A stretch of 30,006 nucleotides of DNA, from contig USCH01000018.1 in NCBI GenBank assembly GCA_900553175.1, forward strand, positions 1 through 30,006, given 5' to 3'. Position 1 is the first letter of the stretch. Every line of letters starts with the position of its first letter. Source of the stretch: an uncultured Alistipes sp. (lineage in GTDB: Bacteria > Bacteroidota > Bacteroidia > Bacteroidales > Rikenellaceae). Below the pieces are notes generated by a model. The model saw only the letters and a list, made by a program, of their open reading frames with translations. It did not search any database and had not been told where the DNA came from. A program made the position numbers and the translations under genes. Shown here in pieces: positions 14,498 to 22,112 of the stretch.

Positions 14498-15020
14498 CGG
14501 CGAAGGGCATCCGGTCGGAGAAGACCTGCACGTAAGGCTCGGCGGTGAATGCCGGGCCTTCGGCGTGTTTGGGCCTCAGGTCGAGGTCGCCGGGCGAGGC
14601 TTCGACGTAGCGGTCGCTCACGGCGGGCATCCGGATGCCCGCCAGACGGCAGAGCGTTTCGAGCAGCCCGAGGTCGTAGTCGGCCAGAAAGTCGTAATGG
14701 CAGCGGTAGAACGGTTCGAACTGCTCGGCGAAGTGTTCGAAGTAGGGCGAACTGCGGTACGATGCGACCAGAGCGCCCCAATGCTGGTGCTGCCAGCGCT
14801 TGGAGTAGTCGATGCGCATGTCGCGCATGGGCTGGCGTGGGCGGTCGGCGTGGGCGACCTGCACGGTGAGCGTCATCGGTCCGCCGACGGAGAGAATCCG
14901 CGTGCGGTTGCGCGGCGAACGCTTGATGAAGTGCTCGCCCAGGTCGATGAGGCAGTCGCCGCGCAGCAGGCGGGCGAAGTATTCGACCGAAGGGAGGTAG
15001 GCGGCGGGGAGAAGGGTCAT
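14418..15020 (-). CDS. WbqC-like family protein
   Basis: 200-aa cytoplasmic protein resembling the WbqC-like family, found near polysaccharide and envelope genes and widespread in Bacteroidetes; its biochemical role is not settled. Family-like features are the N-terminal PAAYLPSVEYFARLL, then DLGEHFIKRSPRNRTRIL, LTVQVAH, MRIDYSKRWQHQHWGALVASYRSSPYFEHF and the closing VQVFSDRMPFAANLSFADLLFAEG. It begins at the ATG at 15020, about 175 nt downstream of ispG, with repeat-containing DNA between, and I see no -7 element of its own, so it may be read from the ispG promoter. Its 3' end overlaps the GH2 gene by 80 nt. Confidence 0.85.
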   Translation of the reverse strand: MTLLPAAYLPSVEYFARLLRGDCLIDLGEHFIKRSPRNRTRILSVGGPMTLTVQVAHADRPRQPMRDMRIDYSKRWQHQHWGALVASYRSSPYFEHFAEQFEPFYRCHYDFLADYDLGLLETLCRLAGIRMPAVSDRYVEASPGDLDLRPKHAEGPAFTAEPYVQVFSDRMPFAANLSFADLLFAEGPESLSVLRRCLPE

Positions 15021-15042
15021 AATAAAAGATTTTGAAGAAAAG

Positions 15043-15121
15043 AGCCGGGCGGGGCTTCGGCCTGCCTGAAGACGGATTTTTGTCGCGGAAAACCCCGGTT
15101 TCAGCCGGGCGGGCCGAAGCC
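15043..15121. repeat. Paired repeats in the ispG-wbqC-like spacer
   Basis: AGCCGGGCGGG occurs at 15043-15053 and again at 15103-15113. Each copy runs into one arm of a separated inverted repeat: GGCTTCGGCC (15053-15062) and GGCCGAAGCC (15112-15121). Between them is a 5-bp hairpin, CCCGG/CCGGG (15094-15109). The same GGCTTCGGCC word occurs at 1390-1399 in the mraY-murD spacer. This looks like a structured intergenic element, possibly an RNA-processing or partial termination site after ispG; no T-tract is seen. Confidence 0.45.
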
Positions 15122-15195
15122 TTCGCCGTGCGGAGGGCCGCAGCCTGCGTTGCCGTCCGCCGCAGTCTCCGGCCCGTTTTCTGGGTTGCGGTAGT

Positions 15196-16680
15196 CTATG
15201 GCTCCGTCCACTTCCCGTCGGCCCGGATGATCCCGATCAGGCGGTCGAGGGCCTCCTCCTGGGGGATGCTGCGCTCCACCGCTTCGCGGCCGCGGTAGAG
15301 GGTGATGCGGCCCGGTCCGGCCCCCACGTAGCCGTAGTCGGCGTCGGCCATCTCGCCGGGTCCGTTGACGATGCAGCCCATGACGCCGATCTTCAGGTCT
15401 TTCAGGTGCGAGGTCCGGACCTTGATGTCGGCCAGCGTCTTTTCGATGTCGTAGAGCGTGCGGCCGCACGAGGGGCAGGCGATGTATTCGGTGCGGGAGA
15501 AGCGCACGCGGGCCGCCTGGAGGATCATCAGCTCCACGTCGCGGATCGCCTCGGCGGGGTGCTGCGGGGCGTCGATCCAGATGCCGTCGGCCAGTCCGTC
15601 GAGCAGCAGGGGGCCCAGGTCGGCCGCCGCCTTCACGGCCACCTCTTCCAGCGAGGCGTCGTCGTAGCGGCATTTCACGGCCGCCGGTTCGTCGGCCCGC
15701 TCCAGGTTGAGGATCGCGGCCCGCAGCTCGGCCGTCGGGTTGCCCGAGCGGGCTTCGATGACGCGCATCCCTTCGGGCAGCTCGTCGTGGGTCATGGGCG
15801 TCGTCGCGGCGCTGCGGCGGCGGAACACCGTCGGAGAGTAGCGTTCGGGATGAAGCACCTCGAAACGGCCCGGCCGCCGGGCGAAGTGGCGCACGAGCAG
15901 CTGCGCCACCGGGATTTCGTTCTCGGGCGCTTCGGTCAGCGAGACGCGGATCGTGTCGCCTATGCCGTCGGCCATGAGGGCCCCGATCCCCACGGCGCTC
16001 TTCACGCGGCCCTCCAGCCCGCTGCCCGCCTCGGTGACCCCGATGTGGAGCGGGAAGCGCATCCCTTCGGCATCCATCGCCTCGACCAGCAGCCGGTAGG
16101 CCTCCACCATCACGCGCGTGTTGCTCGACTTCATCGAGACGACCGCCTGGTCGAAATTTTCCCGCCGGCAGATGCGCAGAAACTCCATGGCCGAGGCCAC
16201 CATCCCCCGGGGCGTGTCGCCCCAGCGGTCGAAGATGCGTTTGGCGAGCGAGCCGTGGTTGACGCCGATGCGCAGCGCCACGCCCCGCTCGCGGCACTGT
16301 GCGATCAGGGCCTCCAGATCGCCGCGGTCGAGGCGGTAGTTGCCGGGGTTGATGCGCACCTTGTCGACGTACTGCGCCGCCACGGCCGCCGCTTCGGGCA
16401 GGAAGTGGATGTCGGCCACCAGAGCCGCGCCGATGCCCTCCTCGCGCACGCGGCGGGCGATGTTCCGCAGGTTTTCGGCTTCGCGCCGCCCCTGGGCCGT
16501 GAGGCGCACGATGCGTCCGCCCGCCGCGGCGATGCGCCCGATCTGGGCCACCGAGGCCTCGGTGTCGTTGGTGTCGGTGTTGGTCATCGACTGCACGGCG
16601 ACGGGGTGTCCGCCGCCGATTCTGACGGAGCCGATGCGCACCTCGGAGGCGGGCCGGCGTGTGAACGTTTCGAGATTCAT
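15196..16680 (-). CDS. ispG: 4-hydroxy-3-methylbut-2-en-1-yl diphosphate synthase IspG
   Basis: Penultimate enzyme of the MEP isoprenoid pathway; a 4Fe-4S enzyme that reduces the cyclic diphosphate MEcPP to HMBPP. The 494-aa protein has a TIM barrel (VAVQSMTNTDTNDTEASVAQI, LVADIHFLP, VRINPGNY, IGVNHGSL, HIGVTEAG), an inserted domain after about residue 260, and the cluster domain with CPSCGR and GCIVNGPGE. E. coli IspG is about 372 aa and many Bacteroidetes or plant forms are about 600 aa or more, so the insertion is compact here. I chose ATG 16680: the in-frame ATG at 16698 lies 2 nt from the -7 element (16700-16707), before the expected transcript start. Confidence 0.95.
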   Translation of the reverse strand: MNLETFTRRPASEVRIGSVRIGGGHPVAVQSMTNTDTNDTEASVAQIGRIAAAGGRIVRLTAQGRREAENLRNIARRVREEGIGAALVADIHFLPEAAAVAAQYVDKVRINPGNYRLDRGDLEALIAQCRERGVALRIGVNHGSLAKRIFDRWGDTPRGMVASAMEFLRICRRENFDQAVVSMKSSNTRVMVEAYRLLVEAMDAEGMRFPLHIGVTEAGSGLEGRVKSAVGIGALMADGIGDTIRVSLTEAPENEIPVAQLLVRHFARRPGRFEVLHPERYSPTVFRRRSAATTPMTHDELPEGMRVIEARSGNPTAELRAAILNLERADEPAAVKCRYDDASLEEVAVKAAADLGPLLLDGLADGIWIDAPQHPAEAIRDVELMILQAARVRFSRTEYIACPSCGRTLYDIEKTLADIKVRTSHLKDLKIGVMGCIVNGPGEMADADYGYVGAGPGRITLYRGREAVERSIPQEEALDRLIGIIRADGKWTEP

Positions 16681-16699
16681 GGCATGGATTTTCGTCATG

Positions 16700-16707
16700 C
16701 AAAAATA
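16700..16707 (-). promoter_or_regulatory. ispG promoter, -7 element
   Basis: Minus-strand TATTTTTG fits TAnnTTTG. The transcript would start near 16695, leaving about 14 nt before the chosen ispG start at 16680 and excluding the ATG at 16698. It is divergent from the recG promoter, 41 nt away. Confidence 0.72.
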
Positions 16708-16748
16708 CGCATAAAATCACGAGTGCGGGAAAAAATCCCCGTTTTTCG

Positions 16749-16756
16749 TATATTTG
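16749..16756 (+). promoter_or_regulatory. recG promoter, -7 element
   Basis: TATATTTG, an exact TAnnTTTG match, placed only 4 nt before the GTG codons at 16761 and 16764 that are the only reasonable recG starts. This implies a leaderless or nearly leaderless mRNA. Confidence 0.72.
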
Positions 16757-16760
16757 CGGT

Positions 16761-18872
16761 GTGGTGGGCAATCTTGAGAGCGACATCCAGTTCGTTGCGG
16801 GCGTCGGCGAGGCGCGGGCACGGCTTCTCGAACGGGAGCTGGGCATCCGTACGGTCGGCGACCTGCTGAACCATTTTCCGTTCCGCTACATCGACCGCAC
16901 GCGGATCTATCCCATCGCCGAGATCACCGAGGGCGCCCCGGCGCTGGTCCAGTTCCGGGCCCGGGTGACGGGGGTGGCCTATGCGGGCGAGGGGCGCAAG
17001 CGCCGCTTCACGGCCTATGTCCAGGATGCCTCCGGGTCGGCCGAGCTGGTTTGGTTCCAGGGGGTGAAGTGGATCGAAAAACGCATCGAGAAGGGTCGCG
17101 AATACCTCGTTTTCGGGCGTCCGTCGTTCTACCGCGGCGAGCTGCGCATGGCCCATCCCGAGCTGGAGACCGTCGAGCAGGCCCTCTCGCGCAAGACCGA
17201 AAGCGGCATGCAGGGCATCTATCCCTCGACCGAGAAGCTTTCGAACGTGCTCGGCGCCAAGGGCATGTACCGCATCATCTGCAATGCCTGGGCGCTGGCG
17301 GGCGGCCGGATCGCCGATCCGCTGCCCGAGGCGCTGCGCACGCGCTACGGGCTCATCCCGCTGCGCGAAGCCTACTACAACATACACTTCCCCCAGTCGG
17401 CCGATCTGTTGCAGCGGGCCCGGCAGCGGCTGAAGTTCGACGAGCTGCTGGGCGTGCAGCTCAACATCCAGTCGCGGCGCACGGAGCGTCTCGCCCGAAG
17501 CGACGGATTCCTCTTTCCGAAAGTGGGCGGGGCTTTCACCGCGTTCTACGAAGAGAAGCTGCCCTTCCCGCTCACCGGGGCGCAGAAGCGCGTGATCCGC
17601 GAAATCAGGCGCGACACGACGACGGGCATGCAGATGAACCGGCTCCTGCAGGGCGACGTGGGCAGCGGCAAGACGCTGGTGGCGCTCATGTCGATGCTGC
17701 TGGCCGTCGACAACGGCTACCAGGCCTGCATGATGGCGCCGACCGAGATTCTGGCCCGCCAGCACTTCGCCACCGTGACGAAGATGCTCGGCGGCCTGCC
17801 CGTGAAGGTGGCCGTGCTGACCGGTTCGTCGAAGAGCCGCGAACGGCGCGAGGCCCTCGAGGGGATCGCCTCGGGCGAGGTGGACATCCTGATCGGCACC
17901 CACGCCCTCATCGAGGAGTGCGTGCGGTTCGACAACCTCGGTTTCGTGGTCATCGACGAGCAGCACCGCTTCGGCGTCGAGCAGCGCGCGCGGCTGTGGA
18001 CCAAGAACGAGCGGCCGCCCCACATTCTGGTGATGACCGCCACGCCCATCCCGCGCACGCTGGCCATGACCCTCTACGGCGATCTGGATGTCTCGGTGAT
18101 CGACGAGCTGCCTCCGGGCCGCAAGCCGGTCAAGACCGTCCACTACACCGATGCGGCGCGTCTTCGGCTCTTCGGGTTCATGCGCGAACAGATCGCCCGG
18201 GGGCGGCAGGTCTATGTGGTCTATCCGCTCATCGAGGAGTCGGAGACGATGGACTACAAGGACCTGACGGACGGCTACGAAGCCATTTCGCGCGATTTTC
18301 CGCTGCCCCGCTACGTGACGGCCATCTGCCACGGCAGGATGAAGCCCGCCGACAAGGAGGAGTCGATGCGTCAGTTCAAGTCGGGCGAGGCGCACATTCT
18401 GGTCGCCACGTCGGTGATCGAGGTGGGGGTCGACGTGCCCAACGCCACGGTCATGGTGATCGAATCGGCCGAGCGGTTCGGCCTCTCGCAGCTCCACCAG
18501 CTGCGCGGCCGCGTGGGGCGCGGGGGCGAGCAGTCCTACTGCATCCTCATGACGGGCGAGAAGCTCTCGCGCGAGGCGCGGGCGCGCCTCGATGCCATGT
18601 GTCAGACCAACGACGGCTTCCGGCTGGCCGAACTCGACCTCAAACTGCGCGGTGCGGGCGATGTCAACGGCACGCTGCAGAGCGGCATGGCATTCGATTT
18701 GAAGATCGCCAGTCCGACGGCCGACGCGGAGACGCTGACCCTCACGCGCGAGGCGGCCGTCGCGCTGCTCGAGGCCGACCCGCAGCTGGCCCGGCCCGAA
18801 AACCGCGGGCTCGATGCGCTCCGCAGACGCTATTCGGGGCGCGACGAGATCGATTTTTCACGTATTTCGTAG
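16761..18872 (+). CDS. recG: ATP-dependent DNA helicase RecG
   Basis: Superfamily-2 helicase that remodels stalled forks and branched DNA. The 703-aa product has the N-terminal wedge/OB region (SDIQFVAGVGEARARLLERELGIRTVGDLLNHFPFRYIDR...), Walker A GDVGSGKT (298-305), DEQH box (399-402), TATPIPRTLAMTLYGDLDVSVIDELPPGR, and the C-terminal helicase half with ATSVIEVGVDVPNATVMVIESAERFGLSQLHQLRGRVGRG and LKLRGAGDVNGTLQSG. Length is standard (about 690-700 aa). Start: tandem GTG codons at 16761 and 16764; there is no in-frame ATG nearby and the -7 element ends at 16756. Family alignment from memory favours the second GTG (702 aa). Confidence 0.95.
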   Translation: MVGNLESDIQFVAGVGEARARLLERELGIRTVGDLLNHFPFRYIDRTRIYPIAEITEGAPALVQFRARVTGVAYAGEGRKRRFTAYVQDASGSAELVWFQGVKWIEKRIEKGREYLVFGRPSFYRGELRMAHPELETVEQALSRKTESGMQGIYPSTEKLSNVLGAKGMYRIICNAWALAGGRIADPLPEALRTRYGLIPLREAYYNIHFPQSADLLQRARQRLKFDELLGVQLNIQSRRTERLARSDGFLFPKVGGAFTAFYEEKLPFPLTGAQKRVIREIRRDTTTGMQMNRLLQGDVGSGKTLVALMSMLLAVDNGYQACMMAPTEILARQHFATVTKMLGGLPVKVAVLTGSSKSRERREALEGIASGEVDILIGTHALIEECVRFDNLGFVVIDEQHRFGVEQRARLWTKNERPPHILVMTATPIPRTLAMTLYGDLDVSVIDELPPGRKPVKTVHYTDAARLRLFGFMREQIARGRQVYVVYPLIEESETMDYKDLTDGYEAISRDFPLPRYVTAICHGRMKPADKEESMRQFKSGEAHILVATSVIEVGVDVPNATVMVIESAERFGLSQLHQLRGRVGRGGEQSYCILMTGEKLSREARARLDAMCQTNDGFRLAELDLKLRGAGDVNGTLQSGMAFDLKIASPTADAETLTLTREAAVALLEADPQLARPENRGLDALRRRYSGRDEIDFSRIS

Positions 18873-18917
18873 AATATATTCCCTTTCCAGACCGTTACTT
18901 CCAAAACATTGCCCGGC

Positions 18918-19721
18918 ATGAAACGATTGGTGTTCGTCCTCTTCCTTTTTTCGCTGTCCGGCGCCGTTCCGGCCGCCGCACAGCTCTACCATCCCGGCGA
19001 GGTGTTGCAGTACCGCGTGAGCTACAAGGCCCGCATGTTCCCCAACACCGAGGTGGGGGCCGTCGAGGTGGCGACCACCCGGGCGCAGCTCGGCGACCGG
19101 GCGTGCTACCTGGTCACCGGCACGGGCCGCACGCTGCCCACCTACCGCTGGTTCTACAACATCGAGGACACCTACCGCATCTGGGTCGACACCGCGACGC
19201 TGCGCACCGTGCGCTTCACGAGCGACATCCGCGAGGGCGACTACTCCTTCGAGAGCCGCTACGACTATGAGTGGCCCGATTCGCTGGTCCGCACCCGCTG
19301 GCGCAGCCGCCAGCGGCCCTTCGCCGAGCGGGAGATGCGGCTCACGGACGAGAGCATGGATGCCGTGTCGCTCTTCTTCAACCTGCGCACGGCCGACGCC
19401 GACGCCTTCCGCGAGGGCGAGCCCGCGCTGTTGCAGATGGTGCTCGAAGACACGGTGCGCCACCTGCGCTACCGCTTCCTCGGGCGCGAGAACAAGAAGA
19501 TCCGCAACGTGGGCAAGTTCCGCACGCTCCGCTTCGACTGCCAGCTGGGCACCTCCGAGGGTTTCTCGTTCACCGACGGCACGGTCTTCACGATCTGGAT
19601 TTCGGACGACGAGAACAAGATACCGCTCTACATCGAGTCGCCGGTGAAGATCGGCAGCATCAACGCCTACATTTCGGGCTACAAGGGACTTAAATATCCG
19701 CTGACGAGCCTGATTAAATAA
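18918..19721 (+). CDS. DUF3108 family exported protein
   Basis: 267-aa protein with a clear signal peptide (residues 1-22, ending AAAQ). The mature part is beta-rich and carries the DUF3108 pattern: LYHPGEVLQYRVSYKARMFPNTEVGAVEV near the start, YRWFYNIEDTYRIWVDTATLRTVRFTSDIREGDYSFESRYDYEW in the middle, and TVFTIWISDDENKIPLYIESPVKIGSINAYISGYKGL at the end. The family is periplasmic in Bacteroidetes and Proteobacteria, with no settled function. I use the ATG at 18918; the frame is open slightly upstream, but only the ATG gives a proper signal peptide. It lies 45 nt after recG with no clear -7 element, so it probably shares the recG transcript. Confidence 0.87.
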   Translation: MKRLVFVLFLFSLSGAVPAAAQLYHPGEVLQYRVSYKARMFPNTEVGAVEVATTRAQLGDRACYLVTGTGRTLPTYRWFYNIEDTYRIWVDTATLRTVRFTSDIREGDYSFESRYDYEWPDSLVRTRWRSRQRPFAEREMRLTDESMDAVSLFFNLRTADADAFREGEPALLQMVLEDTVRHLRYRFLGRENKKIRNVGKFRTLRFDCQLGTSEGFSFTDGTVFTIWISDDENKIPLYIESPVKIGSINAYISGYKGLKYPLTSLIK

Positions 19722-19728
19722 AAAACGT

Positions 19729-19736
19729 TATATTTG
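19729..19736 (+). promoter_or_regulatory. Promoter of the coiled-coil membrane protein gene, -7 element
   Basis: TATATTTG fits TAnnTTTG, lying 8 nt after the DUF3108 stop codon and 18 nt before the ATG at 19755, inside an AT-rich patch. It implies a leader of about 13 nt. Confidence 0.72.
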
Positions 19737-19754
19737 CCTCAAAATTCGACTTCC

Positions 19755-20693
19755 ATGCAAGAGACCAACCACGACTACGACCCCTCGCAGTACGAGGATG
19801 AGGACTACGGGATGCCCCGGGCCGAAGCGGACAAATCCATCCGCGGCTACCGCATCGTCATCATCATTCTTTCGGTGATTCTGGTGGCGCTTTCGGCGCT
19901 CTATTTCGGCGTTCACCGCCAGCAGATGATCGACAACGAGCTTTTGCAGGCCGACCGCGACTCGATCCAGAACGATCTGGGCCGTCTGATGACCGACTTC
20001 GACAACCTGCAAAGCACCAACGACACCCTCTCGGCCAACCTGAATTTTGAGCGCGAACGGGCCGATTCGCTCATGACGCGCCTCAAGAAAGAGCGTTCGT
20101 GGAGTCTGGCCAAGATCAAGCAGTACGAGAAGGAGGTGGGCACGCTGCGCACCATCATGCGCGGCTACATCCACCAGATCGACTCGCTCAACACGCTCAA
20201 CAAACGGCTCATCAACGAAAACGTCTCCTACCGCAAGGAGATCACCACGGCCCGCCTGCGCGCCGACATGGCCGAGGAGAAGGCCGCCGAACTGGACAAC
20301 AAGGTGCGCGCCGGCTCGGTCATCCGGGCGCGCGACATCCGCATGGAGGCGCTCAACGAGCGGAGCAAGCCCGTCACGCGCATCAAGAACGCCGCGCGTC
20401 TGCGGGTCGATTTCGTCATGACGGCCAACGATCTGGCTTCGCCGGGCGAAAAGGCCGTCTACGTGCGCATCACCTCGCCCGACGGCTATGCGCTCACCAC
20501 CGAGGCGATGCCGACCTTCGAATTCGAGGGCGAGCGGCTGAGCTATTCGGCCATGCGCGAGGTCGACTACCAGAATCAGGACCTCGAGGTGGGCATCTAC
20601 TTCAACTCCACGGGCTTCGCGGCCGGAACCTATCTGGTGCAGCTCTATTGCGAGGGCCGCATGATCGGTTCGTCGCAGATCGTCATGCGCTGA
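19755..20693 (+). CDS. Single-pass membrane protein with long coiled coil and C-terminal beta domain
   Basis: 312-aa protein of unknown function. Residues 1-31 are acidic and cytoplasmic-looking (DYDPSQYEDEDYG). Residues 33-53 are one membrane segment. Residues about 55-185 are heptad-rich with many Leu, Asp, Glu, Arg and Lys, a likely parallel coiled coil. Residues about 205-312 look like a compact beta domain (LRVDFVMTANDLASPGEKAVYVRITSPDGYALTT..., LEVGIYFNSTGFAAGTYLVQLYCEGRMIGSSQIVMR). Orientation N-in/C-out would put the coil and beta domain in the periplasm. The start ATG at 19755 follows its own -7 element, and the gene ends in a strong terminator. It resembles uncharacterised Bacteroidales proteins; I give no function. 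Confidence 0.8.
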   Translation: MQETNHDYDPSQYEDEDYGMPRAEADKSIRGYRIVIIILSVILVALSALYFGVHRQQMIDNELLQADRDSIQNDLGRLMTDFDNLQSTNDTLSANLNFERERADSLMTRLKKERSWSLAKIKQYEKEVGTLRTIMRGYIHQIDSLNTLNKRLINENVSYRKEITTARLRADMAEEKAAELDNKVRAGSVIRARDIRMEALNERSKPVTRIKNAARLRVDFVMTANDLASPGEKAVYVRITSPDGYALTTEAMPTFEFEGERLSYSAMREVDYQNQDLEVGIYFNSTGFAAGTYLVQLYCEGRMIGSSQIVMR

Positions 20694-20714
20694 CCCTGCT
20701 CCGCAGCATAACCG

Positions 20715-20752
20715 AACCACCCCCGCCGCGTGTGCGGCAGGGGTGGTTTTTT
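20715..20752 (+). terminator. Rho-independent terminator after the coiled-coil gene
   Basis: AACCACCCC (20715-20723) and an inner GCCGC pair with GCGGC and GGGGTGGTT (ending 20748) around GTGT, with one C/A mismatch in the stem. The stem runs into six Ts (20747-20752). It starts 22 nt after the stop at 20693. Confidence 0.92.
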
Positions 20753-20756
20753 CGTC

Positions 20757-20810
20757 GGCAGGGCGCATGCGCGAAGGAGGTGCCGGGCGGTTGCGTCCGC
20801 ATGCGCTGCC
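20757..20810. repeat. Imperfect inverted repeat between convergent genes
   Basis: GGCAGGGCGCATGC (20757-20770) and GCATGCGCTGCC (20799-20810) form an imperfect stem with a 2-nt bulge and a loop of about 28 nt. It lies 22 nt beyond the stop of the minus-strand hydrolase gene and may act as its transcript end. No T-tract is seen on the minus strand. Confidence 0.4.
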
Positions 20811-20831
20811 GGACGGGCTTCGGGCGGCGGA

Positions 20832-21899
20832 TTACCGGATGCCGTAGCGGCGCAGGATGCGCCGCAGTTCGGGCTCGAGCCGTTCGGCCCAGCGCCAGTA
20901 GCCCAGGTCGGAGGGGTGGATGCCGTCGACCGAGGTGATGTGGTCGTCGCCCGTCAGGTCGCCGCAGTCGATGAAATAGACGTGTTCGAAGCGCTTCACG
21001 GCCTGTGCCATCATCCGCCGCGCCGCAGCCCGCTTGTTGGCTTCGACTTCGCGGGCCTGGAGATCGAAGTTGCCGCTCTCGCGGTAGATCGTCTGCACGA
21101 AGATCAGCGGCACGTCGGGCCGTGCGGCGCGGATGCGCTCGATGAAGGGGATCAGCCGCTCCTCGATCATGTAGTCGAGCGGGTTGGAGAAGGCGTCGAA
21201 GATCATGGCCTCGGCGTCGGCGCAGTCGGCCAGGTAGGCGGCGAAGTAGGGTTGCAGCAGGCAGTTGCCGCTCAGGGCGATGTTGCAGATGTCCCATCCC
21301 GTGCTGCGCTGGATGATCAGCGGGTAGCTCATTCCGGGCCGCGAGGTGCAGACTCCGTGCGTGTAGCTCGACCCGAAGACGACGATCTTGTGGCGGAACG
21401 GATTGTCGATCGGTTCGATGACGGCCTCTTCGGCGATGCCGATCTCTACCTTGCCCAGCTCGCTGTAGTTGGGCAGGTAGAGCAGGCACTCCTTCTCCGA
21501 CGAATCCATGTGGTCGATGAGCGTGAAGGGCTCGCTGCGGTGGTACGAGACGTGCGAGGCGGCGTAGAGCCACTCGCCGTTCCGGCGGATGTAGAGGTCA
21601 TAGCCGCCCGTCGAGATGCAGGGCGTGTCGTCCGAGCGGTGCTCGAAAAGATACTGCGTGCGGATGTCGATGCGCGGCGAGTTGGTGCGGAAGACCAGCG
21701 CCAGACCGGCCGCACAGCGCACCTGCTGGTTCTCGAAGCCTACGAAACCTTTGTAGTCCGTGGTGTCGATACGGTGGTAGGGGTGAGCGGTGGGCTGCGC
21801 CTTGCCGATCAGGGTCAGGGAGGCGCCGTCGACGAAGCGCACCTGGGCCGAGGCGGCGACCGATGCCGCGGCGAACAGGAGGGTGAGCAGTTTTTTCAT
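20832..21899 (-). CDS. Secreted SGNH/GDSL-family hydrolase with N-terminal GxDLY domain
   Basis: 355-aa exported hydrolase. Residues 1-18 are a signal peptide (ends ASA-Q). Residues about 20-165 form the beta-sandwich typical of the GxDLY domain, with the name-giving GGYDLY at 98-103. Residues 170-355 are the SGNH fold: block I FGSSYTHG (175-182, probable nucleophile Ser178), block II NIALSGN (206-212) and block V DGIHPSD (Asp325, His328). Such proteins act as carbohydrate or lipid esterases in Bacteroidetes; the substrate is unknown. The start is the ATG at 21899, which gives the signal peptide. No TAnnTTTG element was found upstream. It may be co-transcribed with the ROK kinase across 213 nt or driven by a non-canonical promoter. 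Confidence 0.88.
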   Translation of the reverse strand: MKKLLTLLFAAASVAASAQVRFVDGASLTLIGKAQPTAHPYHRIDTTDYKGFVGFENQQVRCAAGLALVFRTNSPRIDIRTQYLFEHRSDDTPCISTGGYDLYIRRNGEWLYAASHVSYHRSEPFTLIDHMDSSEKECLLYLPNYSELGKVEIGIAEEAVIEPIDNPFRHKIVVFGSSYTHGVCTSRPGMSYPLIIQRSTGWDICNIALSGNCLLQPYFAAYLADCADAEAMIFDAFSNPLDYMIEERLIPFIERIRAARPDVPLIFVQTIYRESGNFDLQAREVEANKRAAARRMMAQAVKRFEHVYFIDCGDLTGDDHITSVDGIHPSDLGYWRWAERLEPELRRILRRYGIR

Positions 21900-22112
21900 A
21901 TAGGTTAACCGTTTAAGTAAGTCGTGTGTAAAAACGGGCGGAGTATTTATAGACCCCGCCCGCCGCAGGTTTCCGAAATGCAGGAAGACGCCCTGCATCG
22001 TCGTGGTGTCCGAGGCGCGGAGTTTCAGAGAACCCCGCCCGCCGCAGGTTTTCGGAGTTTTCCTCCGTTCGTCGCAGCGCTTCGGGAAGCGCCTGCAATC
22101 CGGTGCCGGACG
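21900..22112. repeat. Hairpin- and repeat-rich spacer between ROK kinase and SGNH hydrolase genes
   Basis: A 213-nt gene-free stretch. It contains a 19-nt direct repeat CCCCGCCCGCCGCAGGTTT at 21954-21972 and 22033-22051, 79 nt apart. It also has three hairpins: ATGCAGG/CCTGCAT (21978-21998), CGGAG/CTCCG with loop TTTTC (22053-22067), and GCGCTTC/GAAGCGC (22077-22092). The word GGAGTTTTC at 22054 also occurs in the spacers at 1323 and 2842. No open frame with coding character and no -7 element were recognised. It may be an intergenic repeat family, a structured RNA or a processed operon spacer. Confidence 0.55.

Noticed and set aside
16681..16698. Extended IspG N-terminus starting at ATG 16698
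   Set aside because: This ATG is 2 nt from the -7 element, before the expected transcript start; the ATG at 16680 gives the conserved start and a normal short leader.
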